NCBI RefSeq assembly: GCF_011742925.1
Contig: NZ_WAEL01000002.1
Coordinates: forward strand, 372,001-436,000
From: Fibrivirga algicola
GTDB taxonomy: Bacteria > Bacteroidota > Bacteroidia > Cytophagales > Spirosomataceae
Reading direction: 5' to 3'
DNA: 64,000 bases
This document shows, piece by piece, positions 1-8,568 of this stretch. Made by a program: the position numbers and the translations under genes. Position 1 is the stretch's first letter, and each line of letters begins with the position of its first letter. The notes below the pieces were generated by a model. The model was not told the origin of the DNA, did not search any database, and saw only the letters and a program-made list of their open reading frames with translations.

Positions 1-95
1 CAGGGACCAGTTTCGATTACTGTACATGCCAGAGCCTGCCCGTCCGCATTGTACACACTGGTCATCCCGATCTTTTTACCAATTAATCCAGACAT
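1..95 (-). CDS. rplC: 50S ribosomal protein L3, N-terminal part (runs off the window)
   Basis: The reverse strand from 95 reads [20 protein letters not shown] and continues with [11 protein letters not shown], the conserved start of ribosomal protein L3, which binds 23S rRNA early in 50S assembly. Only 31 codons are inside the window. The start codon follows an A-rich stretch with no Shine-Dalgarno sequence, as usual in Bacteroidota. The gene has its own promoter just upstream. The gene normally found directly in front, rpsJ (S10), is absent here: the next gene upstream is an MCE protein. Identification is firm because the GKKIGMT signature is diagnostic. Confidence 0.9.
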   Translation of the reverse strand, partial: MSGLIGKKIGMTSVYNADGQALACTVIETGP

Positions 96-170
96 TTTCT
101 GTTTGTTAAAAAGCAGGTGAAAGAATGATTAAACTATCACGGAACGCCGTGTCGCCGCCGAAACGGACCG

Positions 171-201
171 CAAAAGTACGGGAAATAGCCCGTGATTGCA
201 A
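171..201 (-). promoter_or_regulatory. Probable primary-sigma promoter for the L3 operon
   Basis: On the reverse strand a TTG (201-199) is followed after 20 nt by TACTTTTG (178-171), an exact match to the Bacteroidota TAnnTTTG -7 element with correct spacing. Transcription would start near 164, giving a leader of about 70 nt before rplC. It lies just downstream of the terminator of the putative small RNA, so L3 appears to be transcribed on its own. Confidence 0.6.
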
Positions 202-220
202 CAGCTTGTTTTTCAGCACG

Positions 221-250
221 AAAAAAGGTCAGGCGTAGAACACCTGACCT
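221..250 (-). terminator. Rho-independent terminator of the small RNA (and of any read-through from the MCE gene)
   Basis: Perfect 8-bp stem AGGTCAGG/CCTGACCT (226-233 with 243-250), 9-nt loop, followed on the reverse strand by six T residues (226-221). Confidence 0.8.
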
Positions 251-366
251 CCTCAGGGCAAAACAACGTACCTAGTGGAACGCCTCTGCCGCTAACTAAA
301 TCAGATGTGGTTTCCTTTCGGACCTTCACCCGCTTCTATGTCTGATACTAAAACCGTCGCGATTGG
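221..366 (-). ncRNA. Putative small RNA or leader transcript of about 145 nt upstream of rplC
   Basis: A well-formed promoter (372-402) and a U-tailed terminator (221-250), both on the reverse strand, bracket about 145 nt with no reading frame of note. The RNA can fold: ATCAGA pairs with TCTGAT around an inner hairpin with a GAAA tetraloop (GGTCC-GAAA-GGAAACC). The apical hairpin faintly recalls SRP RNA, but the conserved AGCA side of the SRP symmetric loop is missing, so I do not call it ffs. It could be a free small RNA or an attenuated leader of the ribosomal protein operon that follows. Unidentified. Confidence 0.45.
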
Positions 367-371
367 GAGTG

Positions 372-402
372 CAAAAGTAGCAGAAAACAATTGACAATCA
401 AA
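372..402 (-). promoter_or_regulatory. Strong Bacteroidota-type promoter of the putative small RNA
   Basis: On the reverse strand TTTG (402-399) and TACTTTTG (379-372) are separated by 19 nt, fitting the consensus for the Bacteroidota primary sigma factor. It overlaps the end of no coding region: the MCE gene stops at 417. Predicted start near 365. Confidence 0.65.
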
Positions 403-416
403 GTTGATGCGCAAAA

Positions 417-1418
417 TTACTTTCGTGTCGTATCCACCACCATCGTAGTCACAGTAGTGGTCGTCACCGAGCCCGGTTTCCCTGTTACAGGCTTATCTTT
501 TTTGCCAAAAACAGAGAAAGATACATTAATGTACTTTTTCGGATTTTGGCGGAAGTCGGTCAGGAGTTTTTCCAGACCGCCAGCCGTACGGCTAACGTTT
601 ACGTACAAGGAATCATCCGTTGTCAGTTTACCGAGTGACCCCTGCCCTTTCTCGATGTTGCCAAGCAGCTTTTGCAGATTGTCGATCGACTTATTAGCGC
701 TACTCAATGTTTGACGCAACTGCAGGGCATTTAATGAATCCGTGAATGTTGAGGCTTTGGTCAGGATAGGACTTAGCTCCTGAGTCGTTTTGTCCAGTGA
801 GCGCGATAACTGATTTACGTTGGCCAATGCGAATCGTAGCCCAGCCCGGTTTTCGTTAAGGGCGTCATTCAGCGTACCTGTAACTGTACCTGCTCCCCGC
901 AATGTCTGGTTTAATACCGCCGCTGTCTGGTCAAACGAAGCTACTACATAATTGAGCCGACGAGTTAGCGAATCTACATTGCTCAAAACAGGTAGCGTTT
1001 TTTCTTTGATAAGCGCCGATATGCCCTGTTCGTTTGCCGCTATTAATTCGCCTTCTTCCATGACACTGCCTGCCTTATTCAATTCTAAGCGAATCACCTT
1101 GCCACCTAACAGTCCGCCATCGGCCAGCAGCGCCTTCGATCCCTGCCGAACAACTACGTCTTTGTTCATGTCGAGCGTAACCAATAGCTTATTCCCCTGC
1201 TCGGGCAATAAGTCAATTTTAGCAACCCGGCCAACCGTTAACCCATTCAGCAATACCGGATTGGAAGAAGTAAGTCCATCGACATTTGTATAGACAACCG
1301 TGAATTGCTTATTCTTTTTAAAGATGTTGCTTCCTTTCAGGAAATTAAATCCGAAAAAGAACATGGTGAGCGTAACCAGGGCCAGTAGACCCACTTTCGC
1401 TTCCTGTGAGAGTTTCAT
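417..1418 (-). CDS. MCE (MlaD) family protein, probable lipid-transport substrate-binding component
   Basis: 333 residues. An N-terminal transmembrane segment (about residues 8-30, LLALVTLTMFFFGFNFLKG) anchors the protein in the inner membrane. It is followed by one MCE/MlaD domain (about 37-115) with the typical NGLTVGRV and GSKALLADGGLLGGKVIRLE patches, then a long helical, coiled-coil-like tail. MCE proteins form hexameric rings that shuttle phospholipids across the periplasm together with an MlaEF transporter. No mlaE or mlaF gene lies beside it. It follows the amidase gene on the same strand after an 84-nt gap, so the two are probably co-transcribed. The family is certain; the substrate is inferred. 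Confidence 0.85.
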   Translation of the reverse strand: MKLSQEAKVGLLALVTLTMFFFGFNFLKGSNIFKKNKQFTVVYTNVDGLTSSNPVLLNGLTVGRVAKIDLLPEQGNKLLVTLDMNKDVVVRQGSKALLADGGLLGGKVIRLELNKAGSVMEEGELIAANEQGISALIKEKTLPVLSNVDSLTRRLNYVVASFDQTAAVLNQTLRGAGTVTGTLNDALNENRAGLRFALANVNQLSRSLDKTTQELSPILTKASTFTDSLNALQLRQTLSSANKSIDNLQKLLGNIEKGQGSLGKLTTDDSLYVNVSRTAGGLEKLLTDFRQNPKKYINVSFSVFGKKDKPVTGKPGSVTTTTVTTMVVDTTRK

Positions 1419-1502
1419 GTATAGTGAAATAGAATCCGGTGCGCATCGAATGCGCTTCGACGTATAACCGGCAAACGGGGGGGCATGGTTCAGTTATACT
1501 CG

Positions 1503-2387
1503 TCAATTCACTCCCTCCATGTCGTGCTTATATTGCTCGAACGCCTTGTAGATTGCACCAGCAATTCGATCCTGCCCTTCCTCCGATGCCAGGAAGTCTT
1601 CTTCACTAGCATTGGTCAGGTAACCAGCCTCAATCAGAACACTGGGCATGGTTGTCCGCCAGAGTACCAGAAAGCCTGCCTGCTTCACGCCCCGGCTGGC
1701 GCGATCAGCCTCGCGACGGAAGTTACGCTCAACTTTTTCGGCGAAACTGATGCTACTTCCCATGAAGGCGTGCTGGTAATTTGCCAGCATAATGTAGGCC
1801 AATGGCGAATTGGGGTTAAACCCTTTGTACGTTTCCTGATAATTGGCTTCGTTTAGAATAACCGCATTCTCCCGCTTAGCTACGTCGAGGTTTCCCTCGG
1901 TCTTGTGCAAGCCCATAGTATAGGTCTCAGTACCATGAACGGCCTTCGAATGCGGATTGGCGTTACAGTGAATGGAAATAAACAGATCGGCGCGATTGCG
2001 ATTAGCAATGGCTGATCGCTCGGCCAGTTCAATGAAGCGATCCGTGGTGCGGGTGTAAACGACCCGTATGCTCGGCATCTCTTCTTTTATTTTGGCACCC
2101 AACGCCATTACCAATTTTAGATTGGTAGTTTTTTCCTTAGCATACCGCCCGTGCGTGCCTGGGTCTTTACCACCATGGCCAGCATCGAGCACAACCGTAC
2201 GAATCAAATTTGCCCGCCCTGCTGGCCGGGGCTGCTGATTGGTACTATCTTGCCAGGCTGGTTTAGGCAGCATTGTTCCAGCCCCCAGCGGAATCAGCAC
2301 TACACAAAGTAGGATAATCTTAACAAGCATAGCCGACTTGGTGACAGTAAGGGGTTTAATAAAAATTAACAGCGAAATGCGATTCAA
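1503..2387 (-). CDS. N-acetylmuramoyl-L-alanine amidase (Amidase_3 / AmiC type)
   Basis: 294 residues: N-terminal signal or anchor segment (about 20-38, MLVKIILLCVVLIPLGAG), then a zinc amidase domain that cleaves the bond between N-acetylmuramic acid and the stem peptide. The zinc-ligand and catalytic motifs are visible: LDAGHGGKDPG, SIHCNAN and, near the C-terminus, SVLIEAGYLTN. Translation may instead begin at Met20. In many bacteria such amidases are activated by EnvC-like degenerate LytM proteins, and one is encoded at 44950. The gene is divergent from lptD, and both concern the envelope. Family assignment is firm. Confidence 0.9.
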   Translation of the reverse strand: MNRISLLIFIKPLTVTKSAMLVKIILLCVVLIPLGAGTMLPKPAWQDSTNQQPRPAGRANLIRTVVLDAGHGGKDPGTHGRYAKEKTTNLKLVMALGAKIKEEMPSIRVVYTRTTDRFIELAERSAIANRNRADLFISIHCNANPHSKAVHGTETYTMGLHKTEGNLDVAKRENAVILNEANYQETYKGFNPNSPLAYIMLANYQHAFMGSSISFAEKVERNFRREADRASRGVKQAGFLVLWRTTMPSVLIEAGYLTNASEEDFLASEEGQDRIAGAIYKAFEQYKHDMEGVN

Positions 2388-2413
2388 GGCAGTATCGGGT
2401 GATTGTTCGTAGG

Positions 2414-2421
2414 TAACTTTG
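2414..2421 (+). promoter_or_regulatory. Probable -7 element for lptD
   Basis: TAACTTTG matches TAnnTTTG; no good upstream TTG element at 19-21 nt. Predicted start near 2428, about 35 nt ahead of the lptD start codon. Confidence 0.4.
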
Positions 2422-2449
2422 TGTGCACTGTTAAGACTACGGACAGTGG

Positions 2450-2457
2450 CAAATGTA
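2450..2457 (-). promoter_or_regulatory. Probable -7 element for the amidase/MCE operon
   Basis: The reverse strand reads TACATTTG, an exact TAnnTTTG match; the -33 element is weak. The predicted start near 2443 lies to the right of the predicted lptD start, so the two divergent transcripts would overlap by about 15 nt. Confidence 0.4.
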
Positions 2458-2461
2458 ATTT

Positions 2462-5400
2462 TTGATAGAACCGAAAATCAGCTATATTATTTTACGGGTA
2501 ACGAACTATACTGTGCTATTGTGGCTCCTAACAGCCGTTATGGGCGTTCTGCATGCGCAGGAACGTCCCACTAATCCGTTAAGCCCACTGCCCGTTCCAC
2601 CATCTGCTCCAGCCAACACACGCCCCACAGGTACGTCGGCTACCGCACCTGCACGTACACAAGGCACAAGAGTAACCGGCATTTCTGCTGGTGACACTAC
2701 CCGGCTGCGTGTAGCAGGCGACACCACCAAAGCCCCCGCTGACCAGTTCACCACCACTGTGCGCTACTCGTCAAAAGATTCGAGCCAGGTAAATGGTCAA
2801 ATCGTGGAATTATGGGGCGATGCAGAAGTTGTTTACGGCGACATATCACTCAAGGCAGATTACATCAAGCTCAATCAGGAGACCAACGAGGTATATGCCC
2901 GTGGCCGGTACGATTCTACATCGAAGAAGACCGTCGGCTCACCGATATTCAAGGATCGCAGCGAAGAGTACAATACTAAAGAGATTCGCTACAATTTTAA
3001 GACCAAAAAAGCACTGGTGCAGGGAATTGTCACTCAGCAGGGCGAAGGCAACATTCGGGGCAAGATTGTCAAGAAAGATGCGGAAGACAACCTGTACATC
3101 CGGGGGTCAATTTACACGACTTGTAATCTGGCCACTCCGCACTTTCATATCAACGCGCCAAAGCTAAAGGTAGTCCACAATAAACAGGTTGTATCGGGTC
3201 CGTTTAATCTGGTGATCAATCAGATTCCGCTCCCGCTTGGCTTACCGTTCGGTTTTTTTCCGTTTCCAAAGAAAAAAGACATTGGTGTTTCCGGTATCCT
3301 TATGCCTCAGTATGGCGAAGAGCCAAACGGACGCGGGTTCTATCTGCGCGATGGCGGCTACTATTGGGCGGTCAACGAGAACCTGGGTCTTCAGTTTACA
3401 GGCCAGATTTACTCGCGTGGCAGTTGGGGGCTAGGTACGTCGGGAGCCTATAATAAACGGTACCGGTATGCGGGCAGCTTCCAGCTTCGCTATAACTACA
3501 ACACATCGGGGGCGCTTACCGAAGCGGAGGAACTGCTCAATCCACCCCGCACCGATTTCGCCATCAACTGGTCGCACGCACCCCAGAACATTGGGCGGCG
3601 GGGGTCGTTTTCGGCAAACGTAAACGTGACCAGCAATAGTTACAATCAATTCAACTCGTTCCAGACCTCGGCCGTAACCTCAAATGTGGCCGGCTCGTCG
3701 ATTCAGTATAGCCGCACCTTTGGTAAGTATGTTCGGTCGGGGACCAACATCCGGGTAAACCAGCAGTTTGGGCAGGTGAACCGGCAAACAGGCGTTCGTG
3801 AGAATGGCAAAACCGATGTGGGTGCCGACTTCAACTTATCGGTAAATCAGATTGCCCCGTTTGCACTGAAAGGTGGTACGGGCAAATGGTACGAAAGTTT
3901 CCGGGTGGGATTCCAGTTCGATGCCCAGGCACAGATCAACAATACGATACGTACCCAGTTCGATACCAGCGGTCTTGGTTTTACAGTGCTCCCCCCGGCC
4001 GGTGTTACGTTACAGAGCCGTGAACAAATCGTACGCGACAGCCTGGCTAGGGCCGAACTGATCCGGTTGGGGCAAACCGTGTCAGATCCAAACTTGATTG
4101 CATTCAATTTCGATAACCTAAGCCGCATTTTGGATAACCGGAACGTGACTATGCGGTACAGCATTCCGGTATCGCTGCCTAACTTCAAGATTGCCCGGTA
4201 CATCAACTTCACGCCGGGTTTTTCGCTCCAGGGCGATATCTACAGTCGGCAGTTGACCTATACCTATGACCCTGTTAAAGACGGCGTTCGGATCGATACG
4301 GCCCGGGGATTCTTCCCAACGTATTCGTTTGCGACCAATGCCAGTATGAACACGCGGGTATACGGTACATACTTCTTTAGAGGAAAACGGCTGGAGGCTA
4401 TCCGCCATACAGTGGCTCCTTCCGTATCGATCAGCTACACGCCCGACTTCTCAGGTTCGTCGTTCGGTTTCTTCACCACATTACCCGCTGTCGGCGAAAA
4501 GCTGTCAAACCTTCCTGAATACCGCCGTACACTATCTCGCTATCGGGGGCTGGGGGGTACTTACGGCAGCAGCGCGCCGGGACAAAATGCCATCGTTTCG
4601 TTTGGTATCGTAAACCAACTGGAGATGAAAGTACGCTCGCGAGACGACACGTCGGGGGCCGAGTTCAAAAAGATCCCGCTCTTCGATAATATCAGCATCA
4701 ACGGTAGCTATAACCTGCTGGCGCCCGAATACAAACTCTCGCCAATCAACATCAGCGCCAACACGCAGATCTTCAAGAACGTCAACTTCAACCTGTCGGG
4801 GACAATGGACCCGTATGCCTACAGGAAATACTATAACTCATACTATAATCCCTACTTGGATGCTTCTACCGGTTACTACCCGGGTACAGCCGCCATCATC
4901 GGTAATGAATCTACAGTAACGTATCCCCGCTATAATCGGTATTCGGTATTTGCAGGACAGGGCCTGGGTCGGTTGACCAGCCTTCAGGCATTTGTGAGTA
5001 CACGGTTTGCACCCAAAAAAGCGGATGCACCCAAGAAGTCGCCCAATGCCTCGGATGCCACGCTGAAGGCGATCAATCAGAACCCCGATCTCTACGTCGA
5101 TTTCAGCATTCCGTGGACGGTCAACGTGAGTTATTCGTTTGGCTACACCCGTCTTACACCCAATGAAAGCGCCATTATCCAAACGTTGAACCTGACCGGT
5201 GATTTTAGCCTGACGCCAAAGTGGAAATTCACCTACCAGACCGGCTACGATTTCCAGTACCACGCGCCATCATTGACAACCATCGGTATAAACCGCGACC
5301 TTCACTGCTGGGAAATGGCCTTCAACTGGACACCCTACGCCGGTAGTGCCAGCCGCGCCGGTAACTACTCGTTTGATCTGCGTGCCAAATCGTCTATTCT

Positions 5401-5470
5401 CCAGGAGTTGAAGCTAAGCCGGCGCCGTTCGTTCTTCGATAATGGTGGTTTTGGCGGTGGCTACCGTTGA
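2462..5470 (+). CDS. lptD: LptD-like outer-membrane LPS assembly protein
   Basis: 1002 residues. Signal peptide (cleavage probably after VLHAQ, residue 32), a Pro/Thr-rich linker, an OstA/LptA-like jellyroll region (about 95-235) and a long C-terminal beta-barrel rich in alternating aromatic residues. LptD with LptE inserts lipopolysaccharide into the outer leaflet of the outer membrane. The reading frame has a stop at 2456 and no ATG before the signal peptide, so TTG at 2462 is the likely start. The gene is divergent from the amidase/MCE pair. LptD in Bacteroidota is diverged from the proteobacterial protein, so the symbol rests on domain order and context. Confidence 0.8.
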   Translation: MIEPKISYIILRVTNYTVLLWLLTAVMGVLHAQERPTNPLSPLPVPPSAPANTRPTGTSATAPARTQGTRVTGISAGDTTRLRVAGDTTKAPADQFTTTVRYSSKDSSQVNGQIVELWGDAEVVYGDISLKADYIKLNQETNEVYARGRYDSTSKKTVGSPIFKDRSEEYNTKEIRYNFKTKKALVQGIVTQQGEGNIRGKIVKKDAEDNLYIRGSIYTTCNLATPHFHINAPKLKVVHNKQVVSGPFNLVINQIPLPLGLPFGFFPFPKKKDIGVSGILMPQYGEEPNGRGFYLRDGGYYWAVNENLGLQFTGQIYSRGSWGLGTSGAYNKRYRYAGSFQLRYNYNTSGALTEAEELLNPPRTDFAINWSHAPQNIGRRGSFSANVNVTSNSYNQFNSFQTSAVTSNVAGSSIQYSRTFGKYVRSGTNIRVNQQFGQVNRQTGVRENGKTDVGADFNLSVNQIAPFALKGGTGKWYESFRVGFQFDAQAQINNTIRTQFDTSGLGFTVLPPAGVTLQSREQIVRDSLARAELIRLGQTVSDPNLIAFNFDNLSRILDNRNVTMRYSIPVSLPNFKIARYINFTPGFSLQGDIYSRQLTYTYDPVKDGVRIDTARGFFPTYSFATNASMNTRVYGTYFFRGKRLEAIRHTVAPSVSISYTPDFSGSSFGFFTTLPAVGEKLSNLPEYRRTLSRYRGLGGTYGSSAPGQNAIVSFGIVNQLEMKVRSRDDTSGAEFKKIPLFDNISINGSYNLLAPEYKLSPINISANTQIFKNVNFNLSGTMDPYAYRKYYNSYYNPYLDASTGYYPGTAAIIGNESTVTYPRYNRYSVFAGQGLGRLTSLQAFVSTRFAPKKADAPKKSPNASDATLKAINQNPDLYVDFSIPWTVNVSYSFGYTRLTPNESAIIQTLNLTGDFSLTPKWKFTYQTGYDFQYHAPSLTTIGINRDLHCWEMAFNWTPYAGSASRAGNYSFDLRAKSSILQELKLSRRRSFFDNGGFGGGYR

Positions 5471-5631
5471 GAATAACCTACTTCGTATTTGTCTAGAGAC
5501 TAACTCAGCTTGCCATTTGTCGTTGAACCCGGTACGCCTGCGTAGCATGCAGGCTAACCATCTAAAACATTTACCGGTAGTCTTGCCGTTTAAGTTATGG
5601 TCTGTAAGCAGGTCCATCTACACTCAACGTC

Positions 5632-8445
5632 ATGTACAATCCGGTTACCACGTATCGTGTTCAGTTACACGAAAACTTCACTTTTGCTGACCTAGAACGG
5701 CAACTCGATTACCTTCAGCAGTTAGGCGTCACTACAATTTACGCCTCTCCTACCCTCGCTGCTACGCCCGGTAGTACACATGGTTATGATGGCATCGACC
5801 CGCAGCGGATCAATCCCGAAATAGGTACGCTTGACCAGTTGCACGCTTTGAGTCAGGAATTGCGACAGCGAAATATGGGGTGGATTCAGGACATCGTTCC
5901 TAATCACCTTGCCTTTCACCCGGCTAACCCCTGGATCAGCGATATTCTCGAGAAAGGACACCAATCGCTTTACGCACATTACTTTGATATACCGCGCAAC
6001 AACGAACTGTTCGATGGAACGTTGATGGCGCCATTTTTAGGCCAAAAACTAGTCGACATCATTAAGAACGGCGAATTAAGGGTGGCTTATATGCATCAGC
6101 GGCTAGTGCTTCAATACTACGATAGCCATTTCCCGCTTGCTCCCCATACTTACGCCCGAGCCCTAGTGTCGGAAGAACAGCAAAACGCTGACCTATTTAC
6201 GAACAACGTACCTACGGCGCTGATGCAGTGGTTGTCAGAGGTCGATGGGCTTTATGTTCCCGAACCAACAAATCCGGTTATTGGTATCACCAATGACGGT
6301 GTTGCTACCCGACAGCAGCCTGCCGTTGAAAAGCCTATAAGCAGCAAGGACGCAGCCATCCGCTGGGATGAAGCCCGCCTGGAACTCGCGGCCCTAATGG
6401 ATGACGATGATGCCGTACGGCATTATGTTGACACGCGCCTGGCTTGGTTCAACCAATCGGCCGAGGATATTCATTCTCTGTGTGAAGATCAACATTACCG
6501 TTTGTGCGATGGCGAGGAAACACGTCGACGCATTAATTTTCGGCGGTTTTTCACTGTCAATGGGCTCATCTGCTTGACAATCGAGCGCCCCGAGGTATTT
6601 GATCATGTTCATAAGCTTATTCATAAATTAGTAGAAGACGGTATCTTTCAGGGCCTTCGCGTAGACCATATCGATGGTCTTTTCGACCCCACGGGGTATC
6701 TGGAGCGCCTTCGGGAAACCATGGGTGATGATCCCTATATTGTCGTCGAGAAAATTTTGGAACCCGGCGAGGCCATGCCTGCTGACTGGCCTATTCAGGG
6801 AAGCAGCGGATACGACTACCTGGCACTGGTCAATAACGTGTTGACAGACGAGGCAGGGAGAGAGGCCTTTACCACGTTTTATGAGGGGTTGGTGGGTAAC
6901 GCCGCGCCAATTCATGACCAGATTCTAAGCCGCAAGGCCTACATTCTGTATCACGACATGGGCGGGGAATTGGCCAACCTTTACAAGCTATTCCGCAATC
7001 AGCAGCTGGCTACTGCCGAAGAATTGTCGGCGGTGAACGAAACGATGCTCCTGCTGACCATTGCCGAATTTTTGGTTCAATGCCCGGTTTATCGCTATTA
7101 TGGTAACCAGTTCCCGCTTGGCCGCGAAGAAGCCGATGCGCTACGGCATATCCTAGACGGCATTCGCAACCGGGCTGTTGAACTTCGCGCTCCTGCCGAT
7201 CTGCTCGAGACAATCTGGCTGGTCAGACCTCAGCAAGGTAACGCCGATTACAACGCCCGGGCACTGCGTTTCTACCAGCGGTGTATGCAGTTCACAGGAC
7301 CATTGATGGCAAAGGGCGTTGAAGACACCCTGCTCTACACGTACTTCCGGTTTATTGGTCATAACGAGGTCGGTGATTCACCAGAGTCCTTCGGGATGAA
7401 CGTAACGGCGTTTCATCAGGCCATGCAGGAAAGGCAGGCAAACTGGCCTCTTGCGATGAATGGTACATCCACCCACGACACAAAACGAGGTGAAGATGTG
7501 CGGAGTCGACTAAATGTGCTGACTGCACTTGGCTACGACTGGACAATTACGGCCCAGCGATGGCTGGATCAGACAGCCCGGCTGCGGCCTGCCAACATGC
7601 CCGACACCAATGACGCCTACTTTATTCTGCAGACCCTGGTAGGAGCTCATCCATTTGTCGGACAACCAGACGATAATTTCACCGAACGACTGCACGACTA
7701 TGTAACGAAGTCACTCCAGGAGGCAAAACGACATACCAGTTGGACAGCCCCGAATAAAGTGTATATGGAGGCTACTCACACATTTATCGACCAGCTGCTG
7801 GATAAAAATGGTGCTTTCTGGCCCGACTTTGAAGCGTTTCTAACCAGCATTGCTGACTTCGCAGTTATCAATTCACTGGCCCAGGTGTTGTTGAAATTTA
7901 CCACGCCCGGTGTCCCTGATGTGTATCAGGGCTGTGAGTTGCACGACCTGAGCCTGGTAGACCCAGATAATCGCCGTCCGGTAGACTACGCTCATCGTCA
8001 GCAGCTATTGACAGGCTTTGGCAGAACTGAAGATACCCCCAGTACGCTGACCCAAGCAAATTGGGAGAACCGGTTGAGCGGACAAGCCAAACTGTGGCTT
8101 ACGCATAAGTTGCTGACCTGCCGACGTACCCAGCCCGATTTCTGGGCTACGGCCGATTATGTACCGCTTGAGGTTACGGGTACTTACCGTAACCACATAC
8201 TCGCCTTTGCCCGGCAACTAGGTGAAACTAGCTATGTGGTCATCGTACCACTTCATTTGGCCCGCTTGTGTCGCGAAACCGGGCAGATTGATCCGGCAAC
8301 TATCGACTGGCAAAATACTCAGGTACAGGCTCCAGAAGGATGGACATGGAACGACCATCTGAGTGATACATCTGGCAACTCCTGGCTAGTTAATGATCTG
8401 ATCAAGAGTCAGTTACCTATTGGATTGTTGTATTGTACACGGTAG
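5632..8445 (+). CDS. treY: Malto-oligosyltrehalose synthase (TreY)
   Basis: 937 residues, the usual TreY length. The enzyme (EC 5.4.99.15) turns the reducing-end alpha-1,4 bond of maltodextrins into an alpha,alpha-1,1 bond, for trehalose production. Glycoside hydrolase family 13 motifs are visible: DIVPNHLAF, GLRVDHIDGLFDP with the nucleophile Asp, VVEKILEPGE with the acid/base Glu, and the TreY-typical STHDTKRGEDVRSR. Its usual partner treZ, which releases trehalose, is not in the window; the next gene on the same strand is a histidine kinase. A confident family call. Confidence 0.93.
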   Translation: MYNPVTTYRVQLHENFTFADLERQLDYLQQLGVTTIYASPTLAATPGSTHGYDGIDPQRINPEIGTLDQLHALSQELRQRNMGWIQDIVPNHLAFHPANPWISDILEKGHQSLYAHYFDIPRNNELFDGTLMAPFLGQKLVDIIKNGELRVAYMHQRLVLQYYDSHFPLAPHTYARALVSEEQQNADLFTNNVPTALMQWLSEVDGLYVPEPTNPVIGITNDGVATRQQPAVEKPISSKDAAIRWDEARLELAALMDDDDAVRHYVDTRLAWFNQSAEDIHSLCEDQHYRLCDGEETRRRINFRRFFTVNGLICLTIERPEVFDHVHKLIHKLVEDGIFQGLRVDHIDGLFDPTGYLERLRETMGDDPYIVVEKILEPGEAMPADWPIQGSSGYDYLALVNNVLTDEAGREAFTTFYEGLVGNAAPIHDQILSRKAYILYHDMGGELANLYKLFRNQQLATAEELSAVNETMLLLTIAEFLVQCPVYRYYGNQFPLGREEADALRHILDGIRNRAVELRAPADLLETIWLVRPQQGNADYNARALRFYQRCMQFTGPLMAKGVEDTLLYTYFRFIGHNEVGDSPESFGMNVTAFHQAMQERQANWPLAMNGTSTHDTKRGEDVRSRLNVLTALGYDWTITAQRWLDQTARLRPANMPDTNDAYFILQTLVGAHPFVGQPDDNFTERLHDYVTKSLQEAKRHTSWTAPNKVYMEATHTFIDQLLDKNGAFWPDFEAFLTSIADFAVINSLAQVLLKFTTPGVPDVYQGCELHDLSLVDPDNRRPVDYAHRQQLLTGFGRTEDTPSTLTQANWENRLSGQAKLWLTHKLLTCRRTQPDFWATADYVPLEVTGTYRNHILAFARQLGETSYVVIVPLHLARLCRETGQIDPATIDWQNTQVQAPEGWTWNDHLSDTSGNSWLVNDLIKSQLPIGLLYCTR

Positions 8446-8500
8446 AACTTCCCATTACCTTAGTAGCCAACCTTTCCGTTAAAAATGTACCGCTTTAGGG

Positions 8501-8508
8501 TAATTTTG
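8501..8508 (+). promoter_or_regulatory. Candidate -7 element for the histidine kinase gene
   Basis: TAATTTTG fits TAnnTTTG exactly; no clear TTG at 19-21 nt upstream. It would give a leader of about 55 nt. A second near-match, TATTTTCG, lies close to 8530. Confidence 0.35.
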
Positions 8509-8568
8509 TAGGTAACATCATCCATTTCTGTATTTTCGCACACCATATCAGTTGGCTTTACCAACTAT

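Noticed and set aside
221-366. SRP (4.5S) RNA
   Set aside because: The AGGTCC-tetraloop-GGAA hairpin is similar, but the conserved AGCA side of the symmetric loop is absent and the flanks do not form the expected long helix.
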